This document shows, piece after piece, positions 11,796-22,859 of a stretch of DNA of 64,000 bases. Below the pieces are notes generated by a model. It was not told the origin of the DNA. It did not search any database and was given only the letters and a program-made list of their open reading frames with translations. The translations under genes were made by a program, and so were the position numbers. Origin of the DNA: Impatiens glandulifera. Lineage: Eukaryota; Streptophyta; Magnoliopsida; Ericales; Balsaminaceae. How positions within the stretch are numbered: the first letter of the stretch is position 1; every line of letters begins with the position of its first letter. The DNA lies in assembly GCF_907164915.1 (NCBI RefSeq), contig NC_061868.1:29197819-29261818 (forward strand), in the 5' to 3' direction.

Positions 11796-12390
11796 TGTTG
11801 GAATTATTTCCAATATTTGGGTACATATATTATTTAATAATTGTATATTAGTTCTTATCATAATAAAGATCAAAGCCCAATTAAAGTGATCTATTAAAGT
11901 ATAAAGATTATGGGGCTTATTTAGACATCTATAATAAATGTGTGGATATATTTGTGTAGAAGCAGAAATACCATTTATTATTTCGTTGATGGGCCGAATA
12001 ATAAATGGGTATATTAGGGCTAGGTCCCCAACCCATAAAAATAGCCAGCCTATTTGTTTCTCCAATCGAACAATAAGGTTTATGTTCATCTCTCAAGAAC
12101 ACTAAAGAAGAAGGCTATCGATATAGGGTTGGAAGACTTAAACCCCACCCACATCTGACATTCCGATCTAGGTCCAGATCCAGAACAAGAAAATCCACAT
12201 TCAGATTCAGATCCAGATTCAAGATCAAGAGAAGATCAAGAAGAAGAGAATAACGAAGAACGGCTTAATGAACCGTTCTGCATTCAAGATCCAGGTATGT
12301 TTCCGCAATTACAGTTTATCTCGATTTATCGACATAGAGTATACAGATTATAGACTTAAGGATTAAAGATTTAGACTAAAGAAACTAACA
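11796..12390 (+). repeat. Copia 5' LTR
   Basis: 595 bp, TG...CA ends, almost identical to 16681-17275. Differences seen include C/G and C/T near 11854-11871, T/G near 11940, and a cluster of three near 12296-12301. Open frames on the reverse strand in both LTRs are chance frames. Confidence 0.92.
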
Positions 12391-12392
12391 AG

Positions 12393-12404
12393 TGGTATCA
12401 GAGC
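12393..12404 (+). promoter_or_regulatory. Primer-binding site (initiator Met tRNA)
   Basis: TGGTATCAGAGC lies two bases after the 5' LTR. This is the canonical Copia primer site and is fully intact, consistent with recent mobility. Confidence 0.9.
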
Positions 12405-13018
12405 CTCTCTATGTCGATTTATTGAGATTTAATAAGGATAAAGATAGATTGTTGAATTTGGTTAACAAGATTATGAATAACAATTAAATTTCTGTATATT
12501 CACATTGAATAAACAAATTCAGAATAAGGAAATTGAATAAATTGGATTGAATGTTCATTTTAAGGATAAGGAAGTTGAATAAATATTATGTATAAAACAA
12601 AATGTATATAATTAAGAATAAGTTAATTCTATTATATATATATATATATATTTGATTTGAGGTTATATAATTGTTATTAATTAAAGAATATGATGTTCTT
12701 GATCTGATCTAATATGTTTTTATTTACTGAATTATAAACAATAAATTATTTTGATGTATATGTTATATAGTAAAGAATTAAAGACTCTAGACATCTAAAC
12801 GATTTTTCAGAATTCATAAAGAATAAACGGTTTTAGAATCATAAAGAATAAAGAAGATGGAAAAGTTTTATTTGAAGAATTGGATTTAATTATTAATTTG
12901 AAAATAATAATTCAAATTAATAATCTGAATTTAAGTGAGAGAAATATATGGTAAAGAAGTTGAATTTTTTTTTTTTATCTATTTATTATTAATTAGATAA
13001 TTAAAGAGATATTAAAAA

Positions 13019-13019
<1 letters not shown>

Positions 13020-13072
<53 letters not shown>
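13020..13072. repeat. (TA)n microsatellite
   Basis: About 50 bp of almost pure TA in the interior of the Copia element. Runs of this kind slip easily, so its length is likely to vary between individuals. Confidence 0.9.
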
Positions 13073-13075
<3 letters not shown>

Positions 13076-13989
13076 AGTACAAATTAATTAAGGAAATTTA
13101 AATTTTAGAATAATAATTTATTTATCATTCTAATTATATAAGTATATAAGGAATTAAGGAATTCAGTTTTAGAATAATAATTAATTATTATAATTAATTT
13201 AAGGAATTAAAACATTGATAATAATTATTTTAATTAATTAATGATTAAATAATATTTATACTGAAGGTTAATATATTAATACATTAATATATAATTAAGA
13301 ATAAAGTTAAAATATTTTATGAAAATTAAAATTAAGAATTATGAAATTTAATATATAAACTTATGATGTATATGTATATACATTATGATTTGAGAATTAA
13401 AGAACAAATTTTACTTCACATATTTATAATATTTTATAAATATTGTTTACATTAAATTTTGTAATATACTTAATGATGTAGTATAAAAAAAATGGATGAA
13501 TACATATAATTAATTTATGAGTTAATTAATGTATTGATTATTTATATGAATGTATTTAGAAATTAAGAAAAAATCAAGAATAAAGAGAAAGAAAATAAAG
13601 AATTATTATTATTTTATTATTAATAATAATTTACAATTAAAGAATAAATAAATATCAAGTTATTTATCAAGAATTAAGGAAATCAATTAATCTAATAATT
13701 GATAAATTTAGAATTTTAGGTAATTTGTATAATTGATTATTTAATTATTTATTATTGTTATTATATTTGGATGAATAATCAATCATGTTATATTACACAT
13801 TCGAATATATATACATATTTTGGTCTTTATGTATATATTATGTTGATTGATATTAAGAAATAATTGAGTGATTAGTAAAATCACAATTATTTGTTTTGTG
13901 TAACACATATGGAATTTATGCAATTTTGATACATAAAACAACATTCAGATTTTCGGTATTAATAACACATTCAAAATTTGGTATAATTT

Positions 13990-14430
13990 TAGGCCCACTT
14001 AAATTTGTAATTATGCGGTTGTTAATCGGCCAAAGGAAGATTAATAATTGGTCGGATTGCAAATTTAAATAATGTACAAATTATTAATTTATAGAACATA
14101 TTTGTTTTATAAGATTAAGACGGTTGTGTTTGTAACTATGCGATTATTAATCGGACAAAAGGAAGTTTAATAATTGGTCGAGTTACACACTTAAAGTATG
14201 TACATAATTTATTAATTTATTAAATCAATTAATTGAAGCAACATTCTACCAAAGTAGGCTCTCTTGTGAAGGTTAATATGTTTTATAAATTAAGAAGGTA
14301 GTGTGTATGTATTTCATGCGGTTATTTAATCGGCCCAAAGGAAGATAAATAATTGGTCAGAATAACATTATGCACATGTGGTAATAAATATGTAACAATT
14401 ATTCGGTGGGCCATGTGAATAATTGGAATA
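13990..14430 (+). repeat. Imperfect tandem repeats in the Copia interior
   Basis: A block with ATGCGGTTGTTAATCGGCC, then AAAGGAAG and TAATAATTGGTCG, occurs about three times (near 14015, 14140 and 14320), and a fourth looser match is near 14400. Spacing is roughly 120-180 bp. The repeats hold no open frame. They may be a structural RNA or packaging feature of the non-autonomous element, or just decay products. Confidence 0.6.
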
Positions 14431-15454
14431 TCCAAAGATAACCAATTATTTGACAGGACTTATTGTTAATATTTGATTACTACAAAAGAATATCGTTTGC
14501 AAGTTAATATTTAATGTCCAAAGACTAAATATTAATGTTGCGTTTGGTATCTTATGATGAGACGTACCATTATTTTGAATTTATGTGATTATTAAAATTT
14601 TGTGAGTATGGTTGTTCATTTGTTTTTTTATCTAATCAAGTTAACACTTCTGCTTATACGGATTATTTTTTTGTCAACATCTTAAGTTCATTTTATATGA
14701 TATAATTTTTAAGACATATTTATAATTTGTTGTATTTTTAAGAATTATATCTAAAATGGTTAAAATTGCTAAGGGTATTATTAGAATAAAGATTTCATAA
14801 ATAATATATGTTTTATTTTGTTTCAAAAGTAATGCATTAAAGTCAGAGTTACAATAATGTATTCTCATGCATCTAATTTGGATTTTCTTATTTACACTTA
14901 AGTTAATTGATGTGAATTGTAGTTGTCTAAAGGGAGACATAGTCTCTATATAAACTCACATCAATTGTGTGTAAGAAAAATAAAAGATTGAAACAAAAAT
15001 AACATAAATAGTGTTCACTTAGCAAATACCTTAATACATAATAAAGAAATGAAGTTGTAAGAATTGCAGATATTGCACTTATAAGAAAATTACTAAAGAA
15101 AGTGGTGCATAAAAGAATACATATTATAGTTTGTTTTGTTTATTCTAAGAGTAATTTAACTTCAGTACTCATACACATTTGATGGTAACTTCAGTATTAC
15201 TAAAGTAAATGTGTTGATGTATGGTTGAGTTAATTGTCAAAAGTCAATTGATGGTGAAAGAAATATCGGCGTGGGCATTGACAATTCATATTAAAGATGA
15301 AGAAATAAAGAACTACTTTAGATACTTTTTTATTTGGAAACAAACATTTATGGAATATCTTCATGTAATTGATTCATTTGGAAGGAAGAGTTAAGAATTA
15401 CAACTTATATATGGAATAAAGATTCAACTAAAACAACTAGTAAATTCTTTTGGG

Positions 15455-16260
15455 GTTGTCCAGTTAAGGTCAGGCCTTATAGGTCTAAAGAAAATAAACT
15501 AGACTAAAGAATTTATCAGATGTGAATTATTGGATATTCTAAAAGATCTAGAGACAAATTTAGTCTCATAAGTACTTCAAGATTAGCCTTAAAAATAAAT
15601 ATATACATAAGACTCCTTAAACAAGAGTCTAATGTATTCTCTAGATTATATGAATCAAGAAATTAAGAATATTTATGATGTTGGACAAATACTTGAAGGA
15701 TCCTGGTTTGGATCATTAAGAAAGCAACCAAACAACTAATGTGATATTTTAAGAACAAAACATTACATACTCATATAGTGAAATCGAATCGGATAGAGAT
15801 CATTTGGTATATTGATTCGAATTTTGTTGGATACTAAAACAGTCGAAAATTCGTGCCACATCATTTTAGTTTAAAGAATTAATTTTTGGAAGAGTGTTAA
15901 GTAGACACTCGAATTATTTCAAGTTGATGGCAGAATTTATTAGGTGTTTTGTGGCATCCAATTAAAGAATCCGACTGCAAAATTTTGTCACGGGGGTTGC
16001 AAATTATGAATGATATAGAAAGACCACTAAAGATATTACGTGACAATAATTTGCAGTTCTTTTACTTTAAGAGTAATATGAGTTCGACTAAGTCGAACTA
16101 TTTGGAAAATAAAGAATTCATAATGTTTACTTATCTATTGAGCATATTTGGACAAACTCTAAAATTACAGACCAGTTCTCTAAATATTTGCTATCTGAGG
16201 TCTTTCATGAACATATTGTTCATATGGATATTGCATATTTAGATGATATACAGTTTTAGT
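15455..16260 (+). pseudogene. Copia integrase C-terminus and RNase H remnants
   Basis: Near 15455-15560 the plus strand reads WGCPVKVRPYRSKENKLD and then IGYSKRSRDKF, which matches the C-terminal part of Copia integrase. After about 300 bp without domains, 15880-16250 matches the Copia RNase H end: MAEFI near 15930, then IERPLKI and SSTKSNYLENKEF. The RT domain that should lie between them is missing. Stops and frame changes are frequent. Confidence 0.75.
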
Positions 16261-16680
16261 GGGAGTTTGTATTGTGATGCTTGCATAGATAAAATTTGGA
16301 ATTTATGTGCACATTAAAGAATCAGTTTCTAAAGAAATTAAAGATTTAGTTTTTAAAAAAATCAAGATTATAAAGTTATTCAGATTGATCTCTATAAGGA
16401 ATAAAGGAGGATCAGTTGGTATTAGACATGTTAAATATCACACTACATGTTAATCCACACTACACACCCATGTTTAATCTATGTTATTTGATTGTATTGA
16501 CATATGTGACTATTGAGGGTTTAGTTACGAACTAATGTAACAAAAATCGCTTTAATCCTATGTTGATATAATTGATGGACGAGATTGATATAGATGTATT
16601 TGGAAATGATAACAATATTTTGAGCTCTTAAGGTTATAATATACAATTGAAGGAAATATTATATGACCCAAGTGGGAGAT

Positions 16681-17275
16681 TGTTGGAATTATTTCCAATA
16701 TTTGGGTACATATATTATTTAATAATTGTATATTAGTTGTTATCATAATAAAGATTAAAGCCCAATTAAAGTGATCTATTAAAGTATAAAGATTATGGGG
16801 CTTATTTAGACATCTATAATAAATGTGGGGATATATTTGTGTAGAAGCAGAAATACCATTTATTATTTCGTTGATGGGCCGAATAATAAATGGGTATATT
16901 AGGGCTAGGTCCCCAACCCATAAAAATAGCCAGCCTATTTGTTTCTCCAATCGAACAATAAGGTTTATGTTCATCTCTCAAGAACACTAAAGAAGAAGGC
17001 TATCGATATAGGGTTGGAAGACTTAAACCCCACCCACATCTGACATTCCGATCCAGGTCCAGATCCAGAACAAGAAAATCCACATTCAGATTCAGGTCCA
17101 GATTCAAGATCAAGAGAAGATCAAGAAGAAGAGAATAACGAAGAACGGCTTAATGAACCGTTCTGCATTCAAGATCCAGATACATTTCCGCAATTACAGT
17201 TTATCTCGATTTATCGACATAGAGTATACAGATTATAGACTTAAGGATTAAAGATTTAGACTAAAGAAACTAACA
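16681..17275 (+). repeat. Copia 3' LTR
   Basis: 595 bp, the partner of 11796-12390. It is preceded by the polypurine tract AAGTGGGAGAT (16670-16680) and followed by the target duplication TGGTC. Confidence 0.92.
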
Positions 17276-17280
17276 TGGTC

Positions 17281-17876
17281 ATCTGCTTGTCATTGTCACG
17301 GGTTAATCAAAAAGGGCTGGTCACCTGCTTGTCATCAGTTGAGTTTAATATTAGTTTAATAAAATGGTTGGTCACCTGCTTGTCATAGGCATGGGTTAAC
17401 AAAAGAGGGCTGGTCACTTGCTTGTCATAGGCATGGGTTAACAAAAAGGTTGGTCACCTACTTGTCATAAGCATGAGTTAACAAAAAGGTTGGTCACCTG
17501 CTTGTCATCAGCTAGTTGAATAAGTATGAGTTGGAAGCATGAGGTGGCACAAGCATGATGTGGCACAAGCATGAGGTGGCACAAGCATGAGGTGGCATAA
17601 TCATGAGGTGGCACAAGCATGAAGTGGCACAAGCATGAGGTGGCATAAGTGTGGGTTGGAACAATATAATCAGTCGGACCCCCACGGTCAGACTCCCTCG
17701 GTCGGGCTCCCTCGGTCGGGCTCCCTTGGTCGGACCCCCTCGGTCAGACTCCCTCGGTCGGACCCCCTCGGTCGTGACATAGATTTTCCCTCGGCCCCGA
17801 CCCAGATTTGACTTGGGCCCTTGGTTTTGGCCAAGACCGAAGTTACTCGGTCTAAAATGAAATTTTGGGCGTGACA
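17281..17876 (-). repeat. Gypsy 5' LTR, 5' part, built of three minisatellites
   Basis: Three different tandem arrays follow each other. About 17281-17515 has six or so units of roughly 37-42 bp with GGTCACCTGCTTGTCATAGG. About 17530-17650 has seven units of 17 bp with GCATGAGGTGGCACAA. About 17675-17775 has seven or so units near 15 bp with CCCTCGGTCGGACTC. The LTR then ends TGTCACGCCC when read on the reverse strand. The first array continues on the other side of the nested Copia at 11690-11790. Reading frames through it are low-complexity and not genes. Confidence 0.85.
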
Positions 17877-17989
17877 TTGCTAATCTTAGTTTTATTCATT
17901 AATCAAAATCAAGTGTGTTCATTTTAATAATCCTAATTTCATTTTAATCAATTAAAACGTTTTTTATAATTCAACTTATTTTATCGATT

Positions 17990-18528
17990 TCCCCCTTTAA
18001 CTTAATTTAACAATTTCCCCCTTTTTCCTAATTTAACAAAGTCTCTCATGAATTAGGCAAAGTACCAAGTAACATAAGCCTTGTATCTAGTTATAAAACT
18101 TTAGTTTCATCGTCTCCAATTGATTAATAATTTCCACAAAAGTATTCAAGTGGTTATTTATCGGAGAACTAACTTAATACTTTAAGAACATCAATTGCTT
18201 TATCAAAACAACTTATTATTATATGTTTTTCTCTATAACATTTTTTCAAGTTTAGTCAAAAGAGTAAGAGCATCAGTAGTAAAAATCACATGTTTTAGAA
18301 CATTATCTTCAACCAATTAACGAATATAACCACATAATTTTCTGTGCAAAAATTTCCAATCATCCAAATTTTTTTCTACGAGCTTAGCTAAAGAGAACAC
18401 TAGTAAAATGAAAACTTTTCACATACAACAAATCTTCCATTTTATCATTCTAGATATTATAATTATTACCATTCAAGTTCATTACTCATGATGTATTTGT
18501 CTCCAACCTTATACTCAAATAAAAACCA
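17990..18528 (-). pseudogene. Copia gag remnant
   Basis: Read leftwards from the primer site at 18529-18540, the reverse strand gives short pieces with KMEDLLYVK, LVEKNLDDWKFLHRKLCGY and LTKLEKML-like sequence. These are typical of the N-terminal gag of small plant Copia elements. Stops are scattered and nothing of pol remains, since the Gypsy element lies directly beyond. Confidence 0.6.
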
Positions 18529-18543
18529 GCTTTGATACCACTT

Positions 18544-19226
18544 TGATGAGAAAATATATATTCTTCGAAACAAAACACTTTCTCAATTAATTGAGTATAT
18601 AAAAGATAAGCAAAACAAAATAAAATTAAAATAACAATGCAAGACAAGTTTTAGCGTGAAAAATCACGGGACCTAAACATGTCACTTAACTATCCATTAT
18701 CATCAACAAAGTTACAAGTAAGTGTTCACTTATAACCAAATTAGAATCTAATTAATTGCATCAAGATCATACAACAATCTTGTCAAATAACAACAAAGAG
18801 TAGAAAGAGCAAGATCAACCAACTTTATCAATTATGCAATAATGGTTTCTCTTGGATTAACTTAGAAGTTTTAGAAAGAATATCTTTATGATTTAAAATG
18901 TATCCCCCAAAATAACCAGCAAACTGTCAACGTTTGAAGTCGATCAAACAATGTAAACTTTTACATACTGAAATCTTTTATAGTTGCTACATCAAATCCT
19001 GAATCTATTTTTGCTTTGGTCTCTCTTGTTATTCTGTAAAACCCACTGAATATATAAATAACAAATAATGTCCCTATGTGTGCCTAAATAAAGTCCACTC
19101 CAAACCGGGTCTCTCCAACTAGGAGAGCTTTACGAAAATAGCCTCATTTGAAATTTAACTTTCCAAACTAGCCTCATTTGTTTAATCTTTCTCAAGCTTG
19201 CCTATTTACTTTACAAACTCTTAACA
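18544..19226 (-). mobile_element. Old Copia 5' LTR with primer site
   Basis: On the reverse strand the LTR starts TGTTAAGAG (19226) and ends TCATCA (18544). It is followed after two bases by TGGTATCAAAGC, a tRNA-Met primer site with one change (18529-18540). The gag remnant follows. The same LTR family lies inverted at 640-1235. The right end abuts a TA microsatellite. Confidence 0.7.
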
Positions 19227-19227
19227 C

Positions 19228-19230
<3 letters not shown>

Positions 19231-19282
<52 letters not shown>
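19231..19282. repeat. (TA)n microsatellite
   Basis: About 50 bp of pure TA next to the outer end of the old Copia LTR. A second TA array lies at 20219-20301, with a MuDR remnant between them. Confidence 0.9.
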
Positions 19283-19288
<6 letters not shown>

Positions 19289-19549
19289 ATTATTTTTTTT
19301 ATTAATATATTAACTTATAGTTAAATATATATTATATATTTAATTATTTAAATTATTTTTTTTTATAATATAATTAATATTATCACTAATATTTAATTAT
19401 TTCAATATAATAATTTTTTTAAATAAATAATTAATGCAAATTATAAAAATAAAGATAAGAATAAGTGAAACAAATGCAACAACTTAATAATTAATAAAAA
19501 TATATTACATTAATCTTATTTTAAAACTATTGATGATTTTGCTGAAAAC

Positions 19550-20040
19550 ATCGTTTACTACATCTCGTATGACCTTCCTTGCCACATCTCCCACAAATTA
19601 TGGTCATTCATGAATTGTCCATTTCAATTCGAATTCGTTGACTTTGACCTCATTTATTTTTTTCCTTTCTCAAATTTTTATTGGGTTGAGATTATCATAT
19701 TTTTCCTAATCATGTGCTAATAGGAACATCCAAATGATTCGTTAGACATGTGATGAAATTTATACCGTCACATCTTAGAAAGTATTGTTAAATTGTGATA
19801 TAAGTCAATGTATTGAGTCCAATCAAGATTGCATACTAAAAAACCAATAATTATACGCGAACATGGAGAGTGATACCGATACCATTTTCCACAAGAATAA
19901 AATTCTCTATGTAGGTCAACGATATGCTTGTTATCACCTTTCCATAAACCTTTATTTGTTTTCTAGTCACCTCAAGATCTTGTATGGAACAATTTTATGT
20001 GCTAATTTCTTTCCATTCAATCTTTTCAAATAAATTTAAA
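19550..20040 (-). pseudogene. MuDR-type transposase remnant (SWIM and zinc knuckle)
   Basis: The reverse strand near 19615-19570 reads CGRCGKEGHTRC, a CCHC knuckle placed as in MuDR transposases. Further upstream, near 19900, SCGKWYRYHSPCS resembles a SWIM zinc finger with its last His changed. Stops and frame changes are common and the catalytic domain is not visible. An intact relative would bind and cut Mutator termini. Confidence 0.55.
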
Positions 20041-20216
20041 TGAAGATGTTTTAAAATGATAATACATAAAATATTATAAAGAAACCATAACAAAAATCGG
20101 TAAAAAACAACATATATTAATTATTTATAAAGATGATGATAATATTTATTAATTATAAAAAAATAGTAATTTAAATAATTAAATATATAATATATATATA
20201 TATAATAATAATAATA

Positions 20217-20218
<2 letters not shown>

Positions 20219-20301
<83 letters not shown>
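20219..20301. repeat. (TA)n microsatellite
   Basis: About 83 bp of pure TA, the longest uninterrupted array in the window. Confidence 0.9.
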
Positions 20302-20302
<1 letters not shown>

Positions 20303-22850
20303 GAATTAACCGAATTCTTTAGATAATTTCCTTTATTTTAGTTAATCTAGTAAATTAGATTAGTATTAAATAGAAAAGTGTTGATTAATTTTTTATTTTT
20401 TAGACTTTGCTTCTATTCTAATGAAATAGAAGTATTAACTTAATAATGTACTAATAAATATATTATACTAATGATATTATTATAATTTATAATAATGTGA
20501 TAATATATTACATATATTATCTTAGAATATTCTAAGATGTACAAATATGATATATAATTAGATGGATAAAATAACTTTTAAAGATTTTTTTAATTAATTT
20601 GATTGTAATTTTAGTTAATTAGTTTACATCAACTACTTTATTCTTGTTTGTGTTGATGAAATAGTTAATCAATTATAATAAATCAGTTTTTTTTTTTTTT
20701 TTTCTGGTTCGAGAGTATTCCAAAATTAAGTTTATCAGGATTAATTGAATTGTGTCTTTGGAACATTAAAATCTGATCATTATTTTTAACCAAATAAAAT
20801 TTGAGACTAAGTTTTTTTAAGAGACTAATGGTTTTTTCTATAGTAAATCCAAAAACAAACCATTAATATTTTTTATTTTATATTTTTTTTCAATACTAAT
20901 ACGAATAAGATTAATGTTAATCATCAAATAGTTATTTAGAATTTAACTCTCTTATTCTCGTATATAATTATTAGCTATTTTATTATATTATTTCTACAAT
21001 CTCGATACTAACTCTTCCCGATATATCATATATGAGCATTAATAAAAATTACATCTTCGATTCTATCAAATAACATTAAATATGTTTCTATTATATATTG
21101 AATCTTGTCCATATGACTCATATACAAGTGAAGTGAATAAAATGATTTTATTAACACAAATTTTGTTAGCTAAAAGAGATGAGTCACACTATTTTTTCTC
21201 ATGCCTTGGTGGAGTGATGTCTTTCTAGAAGCTCATATATTGTCAAATTGTCTTCCTCAATATGTCACAACCACAAATATTACTTTTGTTAAATAATTTT
21301 TAATTTTAAAATCACAAAAACTCTCCTAGTAATATTTCTTACACTTACATTTTTTCTGATCCACAATATTTTAGCTTCATTATCACTAATTTTGAAATCT
21401 TATAATTGCCAAAATCTTAACCTTCTTTACTATCAAAATTTTGAAACTTTATCATTTCGAAACCACCAATGTCTATTACAGCCTGACTACAAAAATTCAT
21501 AACAATTTCAATGTCTAGAATAATACCTACTATAAAATTTGATATCGACTTTAAAATTCGCAAAAATAATTATTATTTGTAAATGTTAAAAATAATTTAA
21601 TATATATTGAACAACTTGTTAAAACAATCAACCACTGACTTAACTCAAATTATTTTGTTTTAATTTGTCTTAAAATATTAAGGTCTATAATATCAGAGAT
21701 ACTAAGATTAAGAGTTAAAATTAATAATTTATCTCTAAATAATAATAAAAAAAATCTTATGTTTCTCTCTATAGACTCTTTCTTTGTTTTATCTGTCCAT
21801 AAACTCAAGAATTCACATTAATTGTTATTTACCGTGTAACTTATTTATTATTTTATTTTTATAAATGCTATTACTTGTAAAAGTTAATTATAAGTAATAA
21901 CAATATTATTTTTTAAAACTTAGCTCTCTTTTATTATTAAACATATAAGTTATTTTGTTTTGTTTTATTGTTTTTACTGTCCCTATTTCAATAACTAAAT
22001 AATTAATAATTAATAGTAGATAGAAAATAAAATTATATTTATTAGAAAAGTGCCTGTAAGTTGTAATGAAAGAATACTGTTGGCCATAGGGATAAGATTG
22101 GCGGCACACACAAAGGGAAATGCTTCTTAAATTTTCTATTTTATTATTACATCTCACTTATTTTAAACAAGTTTAAATTATTTCAAAAATTTTATAATCT
22201 TATTAATTTAAGTTCTAAACGAATATAAATTAATATTATTTTGATGTGTTATAAATATTTTATTTTATTAATATATTTATGATTTTATTTTAAAAAAAAT
22301 TATTTAAAATTATAAATATATAACTAAGTTATATATAAATATATTTTTAAATGATCATGTATATTAAAAAGTACAACTACCAAATATTACATTAAAAATA
22401 TTATATAACCCAACATATTAATGATGTTATAGATTCTTAAAAAGAACACTGACTTACCAACCTACCTTAATCAGTTTTTTTTAACAAATATTAGAAATCG
22501 TAATAATAATAACATTAAATTTTAAATCAATTTGAATTCAAATATGATTTTGATGTGATTTTCGAGTTAAGATTTCAACTCAAAAATCAAACCGAAAACC
22601 GAATTAATTTTTTATTATTTATTTTAATTATATATTTTTTGGGAAAAACGGTTAAAACAGTTTCACTAAAATCTCAAAAGTGGGAGGCTTAAGAATCAAA
22701 ACTAGACAAATCTTAACTATGATTAAAAAATGACAATCAAACGACCCTGAAGAACATGATTAGTAACAATCAAACATATAAGAAATGGAGATTATAAACA
22801 AATATTACAAACTGTATCAAATTCTAATTTTTCTAATTAAGATTTTTATT
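20302..22850. other. Intergenic, AT-rich, no gene recognised
   Basis: No domain, splice pattern or repeat boundary can be supported in these 2.5 kb. Reading frames are short and low in complexity. Confidence 0.5.
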
Positions 22851-22859
22851 TATGTACCA

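Larger units (their letters stand above)
11796..17275 (+). mobile_element. Copia LTR retrotransposon, non-autonomous, nested in the Gypsy LTR
   Basis: Two direct LTRs of 595 bp each (11796-12390 and 16681-17275) start TGTTGGAATTATTTCC and end AAACTAACA. The target duplication TGGTC is perfect (11791-11795 and 17276-17280). By eye the LTRs differ at about 8 of 595 positions. A tRNA-Met primer site follows the left LTR, and a purine-rich tract precedes the right LTR. The interior is 4.3 kb, very AT-rich, and has only decayed pieces of integrase and RNase H; no gag, protease or RT domain can be read. It must have moved using proteins of a relative. Confidence 0.92.
5859..17876 (-). mobile_element. 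Gypsy LTR retrotransposon (chromovirus, Tekay/Del-like), defective
   Basis: The ends are TGTAACA at 5859 (3' end of the 3' LTR, read on the reverse strand) and TGACA at 17876 (5' end of the 5' LTR). The 5-bp target duplication TTGCT flanks both sides (5854-5858 and 17877-17881). Order on the minus strand: 5' LTR, primer-binding site, gag, protease, reverse transcriptase, RNase H, integrase with chromodomain, truncated 3' LTR. The 5' LTR is about 1.74 kb once the nested Copia element (11796-17275) is removed. The 3' LTR keeps only its last 165 bp or so. Stops and frameshifts in gag, RT and integrase make it non-functional. Confidence 0.9.

Noticed and set aside
11763..12089. Reverse-strand open frame, repeated at 16558-16974
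   Set aside because: Both copies lie in the LTRs of the nested Copia element and are antisense to it; they recur only because the LTRs do.
17281..17650. Regularly spaced repeats that look like a CRISPR array
   Set aside because: Units are imperfect and directly abutting without unique spacers, they lie inside a plant LTR, and no cas-like gene is present.
17512..17877. 121-residue reverse-strand frame rich in PRE-DRG and CATSC words
   Set aside because: It is translation of three minisatellite arrays in the Gypsy LTR.
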